Below, piece after piece: positions 25,815 to 34,699 of a stretch of DNA of 45,325 nucleotides (positions within the stretch are counted from its first letter, which is position 1; the number at the start of each line of letters is the position of its first letter). The stretch is taken from the NCBI GenBank assembly GCA_046047235.1, contig JBJOII010000024.1, positions 1 through 45,325 on the forward strand, written 5' to 3'. The stretch comes from JBMTVN01 sp046047235 (GTDB taxonomy: Bacteria; Verrucomicrobiota; Verrucomicrobiia; Limisphaerales; JAHDYP01). A program made the translations under genes and the position numbers. Under the pieces are notes generated by a model that saw only the letters and a program-made list of their open reading frames with translations, did no database searches and had not been told where the DNA came from.

Positions 25815-27707
25815 ATGTTCGGCGACATGGCCAGCTTTTTGAAGAGGGCTACCCAATGGGTGCTCGTGGCTGCGCTTTGCTTTGCGGTTCTGGCGACGGG
25901 GGCGGTTCGTTCGATGGATCTTCTGGTTGTTGAGCTTCTGGTATTGTTGGCTTTGGTCCTATGGGGGGGGCGGCTTGTGGTGCTGAGGGGCAGGGATTTT
26001 ACGTGGCCTGTGGTTTGCTGGATGGTCCTGGGTTTTACGGGCTACGCGGTATTTCGTGTTTGGAGTGCTGAGCTGAGTTATCCTGCTGCGGTCGAGTTAC
26101 GACGGATTACCGTTTATGCTGTGTTCTTTGTCGTCCTGCTGAATCATTTGAGGCGGGAGGAAGATGTTTCCCTGTTTGTTGGGGTATTGACTGTGGTTGG
26201 GGGGGGGGTGGCGGCTTATGCCATCTACCAGTTTGTCACGAAGACGGATGCGGTCTGGTGGTATACGCGCCCCGGGAGCTATGCCGGTCGAGGGTCGGGC
26301 ACGTTTATTTGTCCCAACAGTCTGGCTGGTTTCCTGGGTGTTTTGATTCCGTTGGCGACAGCGAGGGCGATTGGCGGGCGGGCGGGTTTTGTGTGGCGTT
26401 TATGGTTGGGATACTGTGCGATCCTGATGGTATGCGGCCTTGGGGTATCGCTTTCTCGGGGCGGGTATGTTGGAGCTGCGGCTGGCTTTGGTTTTCTTAT
26501 TCTGCTGCACCTTTGGCATAGGCAGCATGTGGTGAGGGTTCTGGTTCTATCTGCGCTGGTGTTGGGAGTTGGTATCCTGGCCTTGGGGCGGGAGTGGGCC
26601 ATGCGGGAAAGGATTGAATCTGGGATTGAGAAGTATCACGTGGGTGATTCGGTTGAACTTCGGCTTTCGCTCTGGCGGTCGGCGGAGCGGATGTGGAGGG
26701 ACCATTTCTGGGTGGGGGTGGGACCGGGTCATTTTGACTATCGATTTCCTGCCTACCGTGAGACTTCTGTTCAGGCACGACCGCTTTATGCGCACAACGA
26801 CTTTCTGAACACCCTGGTTGATTGGGGTGTCTTGGGGTTTGGGGGGATAGCGGTGATTTTTGGTTATACCTTTTACCGTGGTTTCAGGGTTTTGCGGGTC
26901 TCGAGGAGGAGGCGGAACGATTTGGACGCGGACCAGACGAGTGACCGTTGGTCGACTGCAGCCGGTGCGGTGAGCGGGTTGGTGGCGTTGCTGGCGCATT
27001 CATTATTTGACTTTGACATGCAGATCCCGGCGATTGCCATGGTGGTGATGGGTATGATGGCTTTGGTGCACCGGTATCCCGAGCGAGGGCGGGGACGGGA
27101 GGGGATTCGGCTGGGGGGGGTGGCGAGAGTCTGGCTGGGATTGTTTATTGGGATGGTTGTAGTGGTGCGGGGGCTCGCCTGGTATCCCGCGATGAGGGAG
27201 GCTATTGCGTTGGGTGAGGCGGATGGGCAGCGCCAGCAAACGGAGTTGAGATTAGAGGCTTTACGCCGGGCATTGGATTTCGGGCCGGACAACTTTGAGG
27301 TGCGCTACACACTGGGTGAGGCTTATCGCCAGATCAGCTGGCAGGGGTATGACGGTTACGAACAGAGCGCGGAGGAGGCCATGCGTCATTACCGGTTGGC
27401 GGCTGAGATCAACCCTTATGATCCCTATCCGGTGATTCGTACTGGGATGTGTCTGGATTGGCTTGGACGCCGGGATGAAGCGCTGTCCTTTTTTGAAGCT
27501 GCCCGGGACTTGGATCCCAACAACTATTACCTGAGTATCCTGCGAGGGTGGCATCACATTGAGACTGGGGAATACCGGGAAGCACAGAAGTGGTTGCTGC
27601 GATCGCTTCAGCAGAAGAACTGGCCAAACGATCAAGCGCGGCGGTTCTATTACAAGGCCAGGAGGTTACAGCGACTTGAAGCGAAGCAGGTTGAGCAGCC
27701 GGGTTAG
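25815..27707 (+). CDS. O-antigen ligase/polymerase-like protein with C-terminal TPR, 630 aa
   Basis: A membrane protein with ten or so spans followed by a periplasmic TPR domain. The O-antigen ligase signature is plain: GLGVSLSRGGYVGAAAGFGF, then a large loop with WVGVGPGHFDYRFPAY and YAHNDFLNTLVDWGVLGF, the His-Asn-Asp motif of Wzy_C proteins. Residues from about 490 hold TPR helices (MRHYRLAAEINPYDPYPVI; ALSFFEAARDLDPNNYYL). This layout matches the exopolysaccharide polymerase/ligases that accompany exosortase loci. Start codons at 25815 and 25827 are both possible, and a TTG lies at 25797. It is divergent from the GT2 gene and convergent with the GT4 gene at 27752. Confidence 0.85.
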   Translation: MFGDMASFLKRATQWVLVAALCFAVLATGAVRSMDLLVVELLVLLALVLWGGRLVVLRGRDFTWPVVCWMVLGFTGYAVFRVWSAELSYPAAVELRRITVYAVFFVVLLNHLRREEDVSLFVGVLTVVGGGVAAYAIYQFVTKTDAVWWYTRPGSYAGRGSGTFICPNSLAGFLGVLIPLATARAIGGRAGFVWRLWLGYCAILMVCGLGVSLSRGGYVGAAAGFGFLILLHLWHRQHVVRVLVLSALVLGVGILALGREWAMRERIESGIEKYHVGDSVELRLSLWRSAERMWRDHFWVGVGPGHFDYRFPAYRETSVQARPLYAHNDFLNTLVDWGVLGFGGIAVIFGYTFYRGFRVLRVSRRRRNDLDADQTSDRWSTAAGAVSGLVALLAHSLFDFDMQIPAIAMVVMGMMALVHRYPERGRGREGIRLGGVARVWLGLFIGMVVVVRGLAWYPAMREAIALGEADGQRQQTELRLEALRRALDFGPDNFEVRYTLGEAYRQISWQGYDGYEQSAEEAMRHYRLAAEINPYDPYPVIRTGMCLDWLGRRDEALSFFEAARDLDPNNYYLSILRGWHHIETGEYREAQKWLLRSLQQKNWPNDQARRFYYKARRLQRLEAKQVEQPG

Positions 27708-27751
27708 GCGGCTGTTTCTCCGTTTGGTGGAGTCAGGGGTGGGGAGGGTTA

Positions 27752-28936
27752 TCAGCGGATGCTGAGTTGGGCTACGTGATTGAATGCCTGGACCCATTGG
27801 TCGGCGCCGACGTTTTGAACCAGCCAGTTGCGCCCTTGCTCTCCCCAAGTTGCGGCTTCCTCCGGTGAGAGCGTGTGGATGGCCTGGAGCCACTCGTCCT
27901 GGTTTCCGGGCTGGAGGAGTCTTCCGGTGGATCGGTCCATGACGATTTCGGTCATGCCGCCGCCTTTGCTGGCGAGGATGGGGCGGCATCGTTCATAGGC
28001 TTCGTAAGCCACGGTGCTGAGAGGCTCCTGCCAGAGGCTGGGGAAGACTACGGCCCTGCAGGTTCTTAGCAGGCGGTCCTTTTCTTCGCCATTGACGAAT
28101 CCGACCCACTCCACACCGGGGGGCGATGTGTTCCTAAGTTCGTCGACCAGTGGGCCTTCACCGGCCATGATGAGGCGTTTCCCTCGAAGCTGGGGGTGGC
28201 GCCATAGATCCACGATGAACCTGACGCCCTTGGCCTCGACCATTCTGCCGAGGAACAGGAAGTGGCCTTGGTCGGGTTGGGGAGCAATGACGGGCTGGGA
28301 GTGCCACGAGTGACGGACTGCGTGAAGGCGGTCAGGGAACCAATTGCATTCCTGAAAGACGCTGCGCATTTGTTCGCTGACCGCTACCCAGGCCCGGACA
28401 GATTCGAAGTGGCCTTGGGCTTTGAGCCTTCGGTAGCCGAGGGCCAGCCAGGTTGTGAGGATGCGGCCGTGCCAGGTTCCAGCGAGGCACTCCTTCCAAG
28501 TGCGCCAAGGGTCCCTGGGGTGGAGTGGGGTGCCCTGGATGGAGAGTTCACCGCCCGGGCTGGTTGGGCGATAGTTGTGGAGCCACTGGATGATGGGGGT
28601 GCGCAGCTGGGATGCGACGCGGTAGATGCCGATGGAGACGACAGGTATCACGTTATGGAGCAGCCAAAGGTCGGCTTGCGATTCGTGTTGGAGTTGTTCC
28701 AGTTCGGCGAGGACGGGGGTGTTTTGCCAGAGGAGGAGAGGTTGTTTCCAACGCGCTGGTGCGTCGGGCTTTTTCCAGTCTGCGCTGGATTTCCAGAATC
28801 GATGGACGCGATGACCTCCGGACTCGAGGTCGTCGGCGATTCTGGCCACTGAGCGTTCCTCTCCGCTCGCCTGGATATAGCGGTTAAAGACCTGGATGAT
28901 GGTGAGTGTGCGATGTTGGGCAGGAGGTGGGGGCAT
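27752..28936 (-). CDS. Family 4 glycosyltransferase, 394 aa
   Basis: GT-B glycosyltransferase. After a Pro-rich start, the N-terminal strand reads TLTIIQVFNRYIQASGEERSV, where the glycine/glutamate loop fits GT4 acceptor domains. The C-terminal domain has HFLFLGRMVEAKGVRFIVDL (donor-binding start), KRLIMAGEGPLVDEL, WVGFVNGEEKDRLL and WQEPLSTVAYEAYERCRPILAS, the E-x7-E region. ATG at 28936 avoids overlap with the preceding gene; an earlier in-frame ATG at 28990 would overlap it by 40 bases. Last gene of the exosortase operon. Its linkage to the PaaK-like and DUF362 genes suggests a shared polysaccharide-modification task. Confidence 0.87.
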   Translation of the reverse strand: MPPPPAQHRTLTIIQVFNRYIQASGEERSVARIADDLESGGHRVHRFWKSSADWKKPDAPARWKQPLLLWQNTPVLAELEQLQHESQADLWLLHNVIPVVSIGIYRVASQLRTPIIQWLHNYRPTSPGGELSIQGTPLHPRDPWRTWKECLAGTWHGRILTTWLALGYRRLKAQGHFESVRAWVAVSEQMRSVFQECNWFPDRLHAVRHSWHSQPVIAPQPDQGHFLFLGRMVEAKGVRFIVDLWRHPQLRGKRLIMAGEGPLVDELRNTSPPGVEWVGFVNGEEKDRLLRTCRAVVFPSLWQEPLSTVAYEAYERCRPILASKGGGMTEIVMDRSTGRLLQPGNQDEWLQAIHTLSPEEAATWGEQGRNWLVQNVGADQWVQAFNHVAQLSIR

Positions 28937-28950
28937 GGGGAACTGAGGGG

Positions 28951-30387
28951 TTATGCCCTTGGGCTGACCGGGCAGCGGTTGAGGATCCACCGGTGTTTGC
29001 CTGAGGCTGTGGGTGGGATTTCTTCCACCTCATGAAGTTCGACATGGCTAGTGGCGCCGAAGGCGCGCAGGAAACTCCTCTTGAGTTCCTGGAGGTTATC
29101 GGTGAGTCCCTGTCGTTGGGTGGGGATGTAGCGAAACACGAAGTGGCCTTGAGCGATTTGTTCGAGCTGCCATTCCCATATGAGGTGGCGGTTGAGGATG
29201 ACACCGACGAAGTGCCTGACGAAGACTGAGGTCAGTTTGGTGCCGTCCTCGGTTGTTAGCATTTCATCCTGGCGGCCTTGGAGGGAGGTGATGCGTGGAA
29301 AGGGAGACCCGCAAGGGCAGGGGGTTTGGCTGGGAGCCCAGGCTGCGAGGTCGCCGATTTCGTAGCGGATCATTGGGAATCCCGGGTTATTGAGCAGGGT
29401 CACCAGGATGTTGCCGGTCGTCCCTGGTGGACATGGCTTGTTCTCCTCGTCCACGATTTCGAGAAAGACGTTCGGTGAGAAGACATGGAGGCCGGTGTGG
29501 TGGGAACACTCTGAGGCGATGTCGCAACATTCGCGTGAGCCGTATTTATCAATGACCTCGGCGCCGAAAGCGTGCTGGAGTTCCCTGCGGTGGTCTTGGG
29601 TGACTGTGCCTGCGCAGGCCATGATCTTCTTGATGCTGAGGGCTTGCAGGTTGTTCTCTGTGATATGGTGTGCGAGTCCGGAGGCGGCATCGACATAAGC
29701 CATTAGGAACTGGATATCGGGCCGTTGCCGCATGGTGTCGTAGTAGGCCTGCAGGTTTGTGGTCCTGGCCCTGAAGGCGTTGAGAAGTGTTTCGGCGTGG
29801 ATGGCGGAGAGGATTCGCTGCTGGAGGCTGGCGGTTTTGTTCAGCAGGTCGAGTTCGGAGCCCCACAGCCGGAAGTAAGGAGTACCGAGGGGAAAGCCTG
29901 CGAGTTGAAGCGAGTATAGGCGTGTGGCGCGCCCCCAATCCCGACCTTGCCGGTCGTGGATGACGGTGGTGGGTATGCCGGTGCTGCCTCCGGTTTTTAC
30001 GATGGCCCAGTTGTATTGGCGTGGGGAGAGGGCATCCGGTCCGGAGACGGCTGGTCGAAGTGAATCTGCTATGAGGTCACTGAAACGTTCCCGGACGGTT
30101 TGCCGGGACAGCTTGGGGAATCGGTGCAGCCATTGTGTGGCGGGTTCACTGGGGTTTCTGGTGGGGATCCGCAGTGATCTGTAATAGGCGCATTGTTGAA
30201 CGGCGGCATGGAGCTGGTGGGCCAGCTTTTGTTCTATTTCGGCGGTGAGCTGGCTGCTCTGGAGTTGTTCCCATCGGCGGAAGTCTTTCCACACGCTTCC
30301 GATCCTGGAGCCGATGAGGCGTTGCAGGCCGAAGTAGAGGCCTCGGCGTGCGGGTGTGGGAATTCGACTGAGCCAATCAACGTTCAA
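28951..30387 (-). CDS. PaaK/CapK-like adenylate-forming enzyme, 478 aa
   Basis: Member of the phenylacetate-CoA ligase/F390-synthetase-like group that occurs in polysaccharide loci as CapK. The nucleotide-binding loop KTGGSTGIPTTV, the VIDKYGSRECCDIASEC motif (equivalent of Y-G-x-T/S-E), and MIRYEIGDLAAW followed by CPCGSPFPRI with a CxC zinc-like pair are present. It should activate an acid to an adenylate, possibly to attach it to a sugar. The acceptor thiol or partner is unknown, and I see no carrier-protein gene nearby. Its first 11 bases overlap the end of the DUF362 gene, which implies coupling, and its stop lies 14 bp before the GT4 start. Confidence 0.85.
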   Translation of the reverse strand: MNVDWLSRIPTPARRGLYFGLQRLIGSRIGSVWKDFRRWEQLQSSQLTAEIEQKLAHQLHAAVQQCAYYRSLRIPTRNPSEPATQWLHRFPKLSRQTVRERFSDLIADSLRPAVSGPDALSPRQYNWAIVKTGGSTGIPTTVIHDRQGRDWGRATRLYSLQLAGFPLGTPYFRLWGSELDLLNKTASLQQRILSAIHAETLLNAFRARTTNLQAYYDTMRQRPDIQFLMAYVDAASGLAHHITENNLQALSIKKIMACAGTVTQDHRRELQHAFGAEVIDKYGSRECCDIASECSHHTGLHVFSPNVFLEIVDEENKPCPPGTTGNILVTLLNNPGFPMIRYEIGDLAAWAPSQTPCPCGSPFPRITSLQGRQDEMLTTEDGTKLTSVFVRHFVGVILNRHLIWEWQLEQIAQGHFVFRYIPTQRQGLTDNLQELKRSFLRAFGATSHVELHEVEEIPPTASGKHRWILNRCPVSPRA

Positions 30388-31753
30388 TGTGGTTTCTCCA
30401 GCCGGGGGGTGGTGTGAAGTGGAAGTTGACGTCCAGTATGTCGAGTGTTGTCAGGGTTTCATCCAAGGCCACTTGAAGCGAGTGCTTATCAAACCGGCCC
30501 CAATGGGGTCCAAGGTAGGCCTGTCGTTGTGAGACCGATGGTATGTGGTCGATATCGAAGCCCATGCAATGGGTGAGGGTTGTATCGATGGCAAAGGGGT
30601 CGGAGCCGAAGACGAGCCAATCGGTCTGGCGTGGGAGTGGCTGCAGCGGGCCATTCCCCTCACCGCTGGTCAGGCCGTCGACGATGCAGTAGTAATCGCG
30701 TTGGGGCCGGGGATGGAGCTGTCCTGTCCGGGAGGTGCATTGTGCTACAAGGTTGAGGTCATAAATCATTCGCCAAAGCGTGTCGTTGCCAAACCAGGCG
30801 CCTCCGGCGGCATAGAACTTCCTGTCGGACAACTGCGGTGCGGTGTAGCGGGTTTCAATGCCGCGGAGGCGTTTGAGCACTTCCCAGCCGGGTTTGAGCA
30901 GGTTGAAAAGTAACGGGGAGCGTTTCTGGGTGTAATCGCGCAGCGTGGTTTGGCAATAGTAGAGCCATCGGTGTTCATCGGGGTATTCGTCTCCCCCCCA
31001 GCTGGGGGCTCCCCGCCGGAAGTGGGGCAGAAAAGATTTGTCGCCATTGATCCCTACGAGATTCTTCAGTGCGATGGTGATGCCGCCCTTCTGATGGGTT
31101 TTCCACTTCGGCAGGTTGATGAGCAGGTCAGCGTCTAGAATGCTCTGGCTGACGAGGTAATTATGGTTGCCGGGGCTGTGATTACTTGAGGTGACGGTAG
31201 AGTTGTAGTCGTTGACGGCGAACTTCCGTGATTGGTCTGCGAGTGGTTCGAGATGGCTGTGGTTTCCCAGGCTAACTTGACGGTAGCCTGCCGGATCGCC
31301 GTGCGGGACCTGGATTGGCTTGAGGAAGCCCTGTGCGGTTTTGGTGAAGACTTCGCGGCGCAGGTCGTGGAACTGGACCTTGGAGTTACTGGTAAGGGAT
31401 TCCATGAAGGGCTGCAGGCCGGATTGTTGGCACATGAGCGGCCAGTCAGCCCATTGCAGGGGGCAATCAGCGATCAGGATCGAGTGGGCATCAGGAAAGA
31501 GCTTTAGGCAGGCCTCGACGGTGGCCTGGATGATCTTGGGATCGGTTACCAGGGCATTGATGGGAAAGTCCGCTTGGGTTTCGTGGAGCACCCAGTTCGG
31601 TTTGATGACGATGCGATTTGGCCTGAGGTGGCCGCAGTCTGTTTGCAGGCGATCTTCCACCAGCTGGCCCAGCCTGGCGGAGGCATTTGTGTAGCACCTG
31701 ACTACAGAAGGCATCACTGGGGAATACAACTGGACGGGAGTGTCGTTGTGCAA
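30377..31753 (-). CDS. DUF362 domain protein, 458 aa
   Basis: Cytoplasmic protein of the DUF362 family. The motifs RIVIKPNWV, LVTDPKIIQATVEACL, LLINLPKWKTHQKGGITIALKNLVGI and DGLTSGEGNGPL are its conserved blocks. Many relatives carry a ferredoxin-like cysteine domain; no CxxCxxC cluster is seen here, so this form lacks it. The biochemical role of DUF362 is unknown. A segment of about 100 residues between LVGI and DGLTSGEG is longer than I would expect for the bare family. It sits third in the exosortase operon, 43 bp after the EpsI-like gene, and overlaps the PaaK-like gene by 11 bases. The start is ATG at 31753, with 31714 as an alternative. Confidence 0.85.
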   Translation of the reverse strand: MHNDTPVQLYSPVMPSVVRCYTNASARLGQLVEDRLQTDCGHLRPNRIVIKPNWVLHETQADFPINALVTDPKIIQATVEACLKLFPDAHSILIADCPLQWADWPLMCQQSGLQPFMESLTSNSKVQFHDLRREVFTKTAQGFLKPIQVPHGDPAGYRQVSLGNHSHLEPLADQSRKFAVNDYNSTVTSSNHSPGNHNYLVSQSILDADLLINLPKWKTHQKGGITIALKNLVGINGDKSFLPHFRRGAPSWGGDEYPDEHRWLYYCQTTLRDYTQKRSPLLFNLLKPGWEVLKRLRGIETRYTAPQLSDRKFYAAGGAWFGNDTLWRMIYDLNLVAQCTSRTGQLHPRPQRDYYCIVDGLTSGEGNGPLQPLPRQTDWLVFGSDPFAIDTTLTHCMGFDIDHIPSVSQRQAYLGPHWGRFDKHSLQVALDETLTTLDILDVNFHFTPPPGWRNHIER

Positions 31754-31796
31754 GCGGTTTGCGTGGCCTCGGGTGATACCTGGCTGCAGGAGGCTG

Positions 31797-32534
31797 TTAG
31801 TTTGGGCCGGGGGGATGGGGTTGGAATGTGGGCACGGCGGCGCTTAGAAAGCCCGAGATATGATTATAGATGGCCTCCTCTTGTCCGGGGTTGCAAATGC
31901 TAAGGCAGCTGACGTAGGCCCAGCGTTGCAGCACTCCGGAGGTCAGAAGTTCCTTTGCCATCCACCACATACGTTCACCGTGGCGTGCGGTGAGGTGGCC
32001 TTCGGCAACGAACCAGTAAACATAGACCGCTTTGTAAGTTCGTTTCCGGCCATCTTGTGCCACCGTTTTAGAGGCGGTCAGTCGCATGACGGGTAGCTTG
32101 GTGCTGGCATCGTTTTTCAGTGGAACTTCCATCAGTTCGGATTTTTCGATCGTCCAACCCTGTCCGGTGAGGCAAATCTGCGGGCGGTGGATACTTCCCC
32201 GGTCCTGGCCCATGAGCACCACCGTGAGCAGGAGGTCGGGGGCGGAGGGGGATTTGTAGTAGCGGCGGGCGTAAGTTGTATCGGCGGGAAGCCAGGAGAG
32301 TTCGGCGGCGGCTACCGGCCGGGTTTCGGACGTATAGTCGAGGACCGCGACGGGGAGGTCGACGGTATTGGTGTTGACCACGTTGCCGTCCTCGTCGAAG
32401 ACAAGTTCATCCGTCATGATGAGGCCCGGGTTGCCGAGTTTGTGGGATTGCTGCATGCGGGCCAGCGTGGTCGCTGTCACTCCGATCAGGATCAGGGTGA
32501 GGATGCCGGGGATGAGTGCGGACTGGTGCTTCAT
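31797..32534 (-). CDS. Exosortase-associated EpsI-like protein (DUF3485), 245 aa
   Basis: A membrane-anchored periplasmic protein, with one span (ALIPGILTLILIGVTATTL) near the N-terminus. The family hallmark HRPQICLTGQGW matches the usual HRPExCLxGxGW of EpsI domains, with a downstream VYWFVAEGHLTARHGERMWWM. EpsI proteins occur next to, or fused to, exosortases, and their role in sorting or polysaccharide handling is not proven. It begins 5 bp after the exosortase stop, so the pair should be cotranslated. DUF362 follows in the same operon. Confidence 0.86.
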   Translation of the reverse strand: MKHQSALIPGILTLILIGVTATTLARMQQSHKLGNPGLIMTDELVFDEDGNVVNTNTVDLPVAVLDYTSETRPVAAAELSWLPADTTYARRYYKSPSAPDLLLTVVLMGQDRGSIHRPQICLTGQGWTIEKSELMEVPLKNDASTKLPVMRLTASKTVAQDGRKRTYKAVYVYWFVAEGHLTARHGERMWWMAKELLTSGVLQRWAYVSCLSICNPGQEEAIYNHISGFLSAAVPTFQPHPPGPN

Positions 32535-32539
32535 GCAGG

Positions 32540-33493
32540 TTATTCCGTGGCGATGTTCCCTGAAGGAACGGGCTTTTTGGGTTTGCCTTCATCCAGCCAG
32601 TAGCTGACGAGGAGCATGCAGAGCACGCCGAGGGCGAAGGTGATGAAGCCGAGGTTGGTCTCCACGGCGAGGGCCTTGTCCTGGCCGAAGGCTTCCCCCA
32701 CGATGATGACGATAGTGAGCCGGGTGATATTGCCGAGGAGGGCCACGGGCATGGCGCAGGCGAGGAGTATGAACCGGCGCCACCAGGACTTGAAGATCAC
32801 GAAACCGAAGATAATCATCAGGATGGTCATGGAGATGAGGCTGCGGATGCCGCTGCAGGCGGGGGCGACTTCATAGAGGGCTGTGCCTTCGGGGCCGAGG
32901 ATTTGGGCGCCGTTTTCGAAAACCGGGATACCGAAGCCATGGTGGGCCAGGGCAACGGAGACCTTGGTGGCCAGCAGGCGTAGCGGGAGAGTCAGGCCAT
33001 CGGAGACGGAGGCGATGGGGATCATGAATCCGAGCAGGAACATGGGGAAGAAGGTGTTTTTGAGCCAGGTGGGTCCCCAGAGGAGTCCGGTGATGGCGTA
33101 GATGCCCAGGGCCCAGGCGAGAATGGATATGCGCGCTTGCTGGACAGCATAGCCAGCGACATGGAGGAGGAGGGCCAGGAGGACTAGGCCGATCGCAGGC
33201 CACCAGGGCTTTTTAGGTGTGTCGGTGAGCTCTTGTCTTTTCCAAATCAAGAGGCCGAGGACGACGAGGGGGATGTAGAGGCAGAGGTCGTCGTCGGGGG
33301 AGGTGGTAAAGACATAGTGCATCCAGGAGAAGAGGGAATCTGCCTTGATGTAGCCGAAAGTGGAGTTACCGAGGAAATGGAAGAGGGCGAACCAGGCGGC
33401 CAGCAGTACGAGCAGGAGGGGCTTGTCCGGCAGGGACAGCCAGCACTCCCGGAGTTCCTCGAGCATGCTTTTGGAATTGGTGGGTTTAGCCAT
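32540..33493 (-). CDS. Exosortase/archaeosortase family transpeptidase, 317 aa
   Basis: Membrane cysteine protease/transpeptidase, predicted to cleave sorting signals of envelope proteins (PEP-CTERM-like) and attach them to a lipid or polysaccharide. About eight spans are visible. The catalytic Cys213 lies in YEVAPACSGIRSLI, and the conserved Arg258 in LLGNITRLTIVI. The third residue of the classic triad, a His four residues before a conserved Gly, is Glu278 here (VETNLGF); I see no His in the segment. This may mark a subfamily. It starts the minus-strand operon that also holds EpsI, DUF362, PaaK-like and GT4 genes, and is divergent from the epimerase gene 105 bp away. No PEP-CTERM substrate is in the window. 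Confidence 0.9.
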   Translation of the reverse strand: MAKPTNSKSMLEELRECWLSLPDKPLLLVLLAAWFALFHFLGNSTFGYIKADSLFSWMHYVFTTSPDDDLCLYIPLVVLGLLIWKRQELTDTPKKPWWPAIGLVLLALLLHVAGYAVQQARISILAWALGIYAITGLLWGPTWLKNTFFPMFLLGFMIPIASVSDGLTLPLRLLATKVSVALAHHGFGIPVFENGAQILGPEGTALYEVAPACSGIRSLISMTILMIIFGFVIFKSWWRRFILLACAMPVALLGNITRLTIVIIVGEAFGQDKALAVETNLGFITFALGVLCMLLVSYWLDEGKPKKPVPSGNIATE

Positions 33494-33598
33494 GGGTTAA
33501 GCGAAATCGCGCCGGATAGTCGCAACTCTCCTTGGGCAAGTGAAGGACTTTTCGGCTGTGGCGCGGGGCGTAAGGGGACGCTGGGTTGAATCAAAAAG

Positions 33599-34672
33599 AT
33601 GGTGCAGCGAGGTGGGGAACGCTTTAACGTCGCGGCGGTGAAAATTCTCGTAACAGGATCCAGCGGGTTGATTGGTTCGGAGGCGGTGGTGCGTTATGAC
33701 CGTGAGGGGCACGAGGTTGTGGGGGTGGACAACAATATGCGCCGTGAGTTTTTCGGGCCTGGTGGGGATACGTTGTGGAATTTGGAGCGGTTGCGGCAGG
33801 GCACGAAGCGGTTCCGTCATGAGTCACTGGACATCCGGGACCGGGAGAAGATTGTGGATTTGTTCAAACGGGAGCGGTTTGACCAGATCATTCACTGTGC
33901 GGCCCAGCCTTCGCATGACAAGGCGAGGGATATTCCGTTCGTGGATTTTGATGTGAATGCGGTGGGGACCTTGAACCTTTTGGAGGCGACGCGGCAGACG
34001 AATCCGGAGGCCGTGTTTATCTTCATGTCGACGAACAAGGTGTATGGGGATGCGCCGAACGAGATTCCGTTGAAGGAGCTGCCGACGCGTTGGGATTATG
34101 CGAACGAGGAGGATTACAACGGGGTTCGGGAGGACTGTCGGATTGACCGGACATTGCACAGTTTATTTGGGGCGAGCAAGACGGCGGCGGATGTGGTGGC
34201 TCAGGAGTATGGCCGGTATTTCGGGATGAACGTGGGGGTGTTTCGGGGTGGTTGTTTGACGGGGGAGCATCATTCAGGGGTTCAGCTGCACGGGTTTCTT
34301 TCTTATCTGGTGAAGGTGGCGAAATCCGGGGAGAAGTATACGGTGCTGGGTTACAAGGGGAAGCAGGTGCGGGACCAGATTCATAGCGAGGATGTGTTAT
34401 CCGCGTTTTCGGCGTTTGCTGCGGCACCGCGTCCGGGTGAGGTTTACAACCTTGGGGGCGGTCGGGGGAACAGCGCATCTATTTTGGAGTGTATAGCGAA
34501 GCTGGAAGCGTTGCTGGGGAAGAAGGTGAACTACGAGTATCGGGACGAGGCGAGGAAGGGGGATCACATTTGTTACATCAGTGATTTGTCCAAGCTGCAG
34601 TCGCACTATCCGGCGTGGAGGATTACGCGTTCCCTGGATGATATTTTTGAGCGGATGGTGAGGACCGTTTAA
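33599..34672 (+). CDS. NAD-dependent epimerase, CDP-tyvelose 2-epimerase-like, 357 aa
   Basis: An extended SDR that makes or interconverts a nucleotide sugar for the polysaccharide. The Rossmann start VTGSSGLIGSEA (18-29), STNKVYGDAPNE, and GGCLTGEHHSGVQLHGFLSYL are close to the CDP-paratose/tyvelose epimerase-like group I know. The catalytic Tyr-x3-Lys reads HSLFGASK, with Phe190 in place of Tyr; I recall the same Phe in this group, so it is not a defect of this copy. Only the cofactor is safely predicted (NAD); substrate is inferred. ATG at 33599 or GTG at 33638 could start it. It leads a + strand run with the GT26 gene 27 bp downstream. Confidence 0.82.
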   Translation: MVQRGGERFNVAAVKILVTGSSGLIGSEAVVRYDREGHEVVGVDNNMRREFFGPGGDTLWNLERLRQGTKRFRHESLDIRDREKIVDLFKRERFDQIIHCAAQPSHDKARDIPFVDFDVNAVGTLNLLEATRQTNPEAVFIFMSTNKVYGDAPNEIPLKELPTRWDYANEEDYNGVREDCRIDRTLHSLFGASKTAADVVAQEYGRYFGMNVGVFRGGCLTGEHHSGVQLHGFLSYLVKVAKSGEKYTVLGYKGKQVRDQIHSEDVLSAFSAFAAAPRPGEVYNLGGGRGNSASILECIAKLEALLGKKVNYEYRDEARKGDHICYISDLSKLQSHYPAWRITRSLDDIFERMVRTV

Positions 34673-34699
34673 TGGCGGCGTGAGGCGTCGTTGTTTGGC

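Noticed and set aside
33599..34672. Phe190 in place of the catalytic Tyr of the SDR epimerase as a possible inactivation
   Set aside because: The surrounding HSLFGASK is as I recall it from other members of this epimerase-like group, so it is a group trait and not damage.
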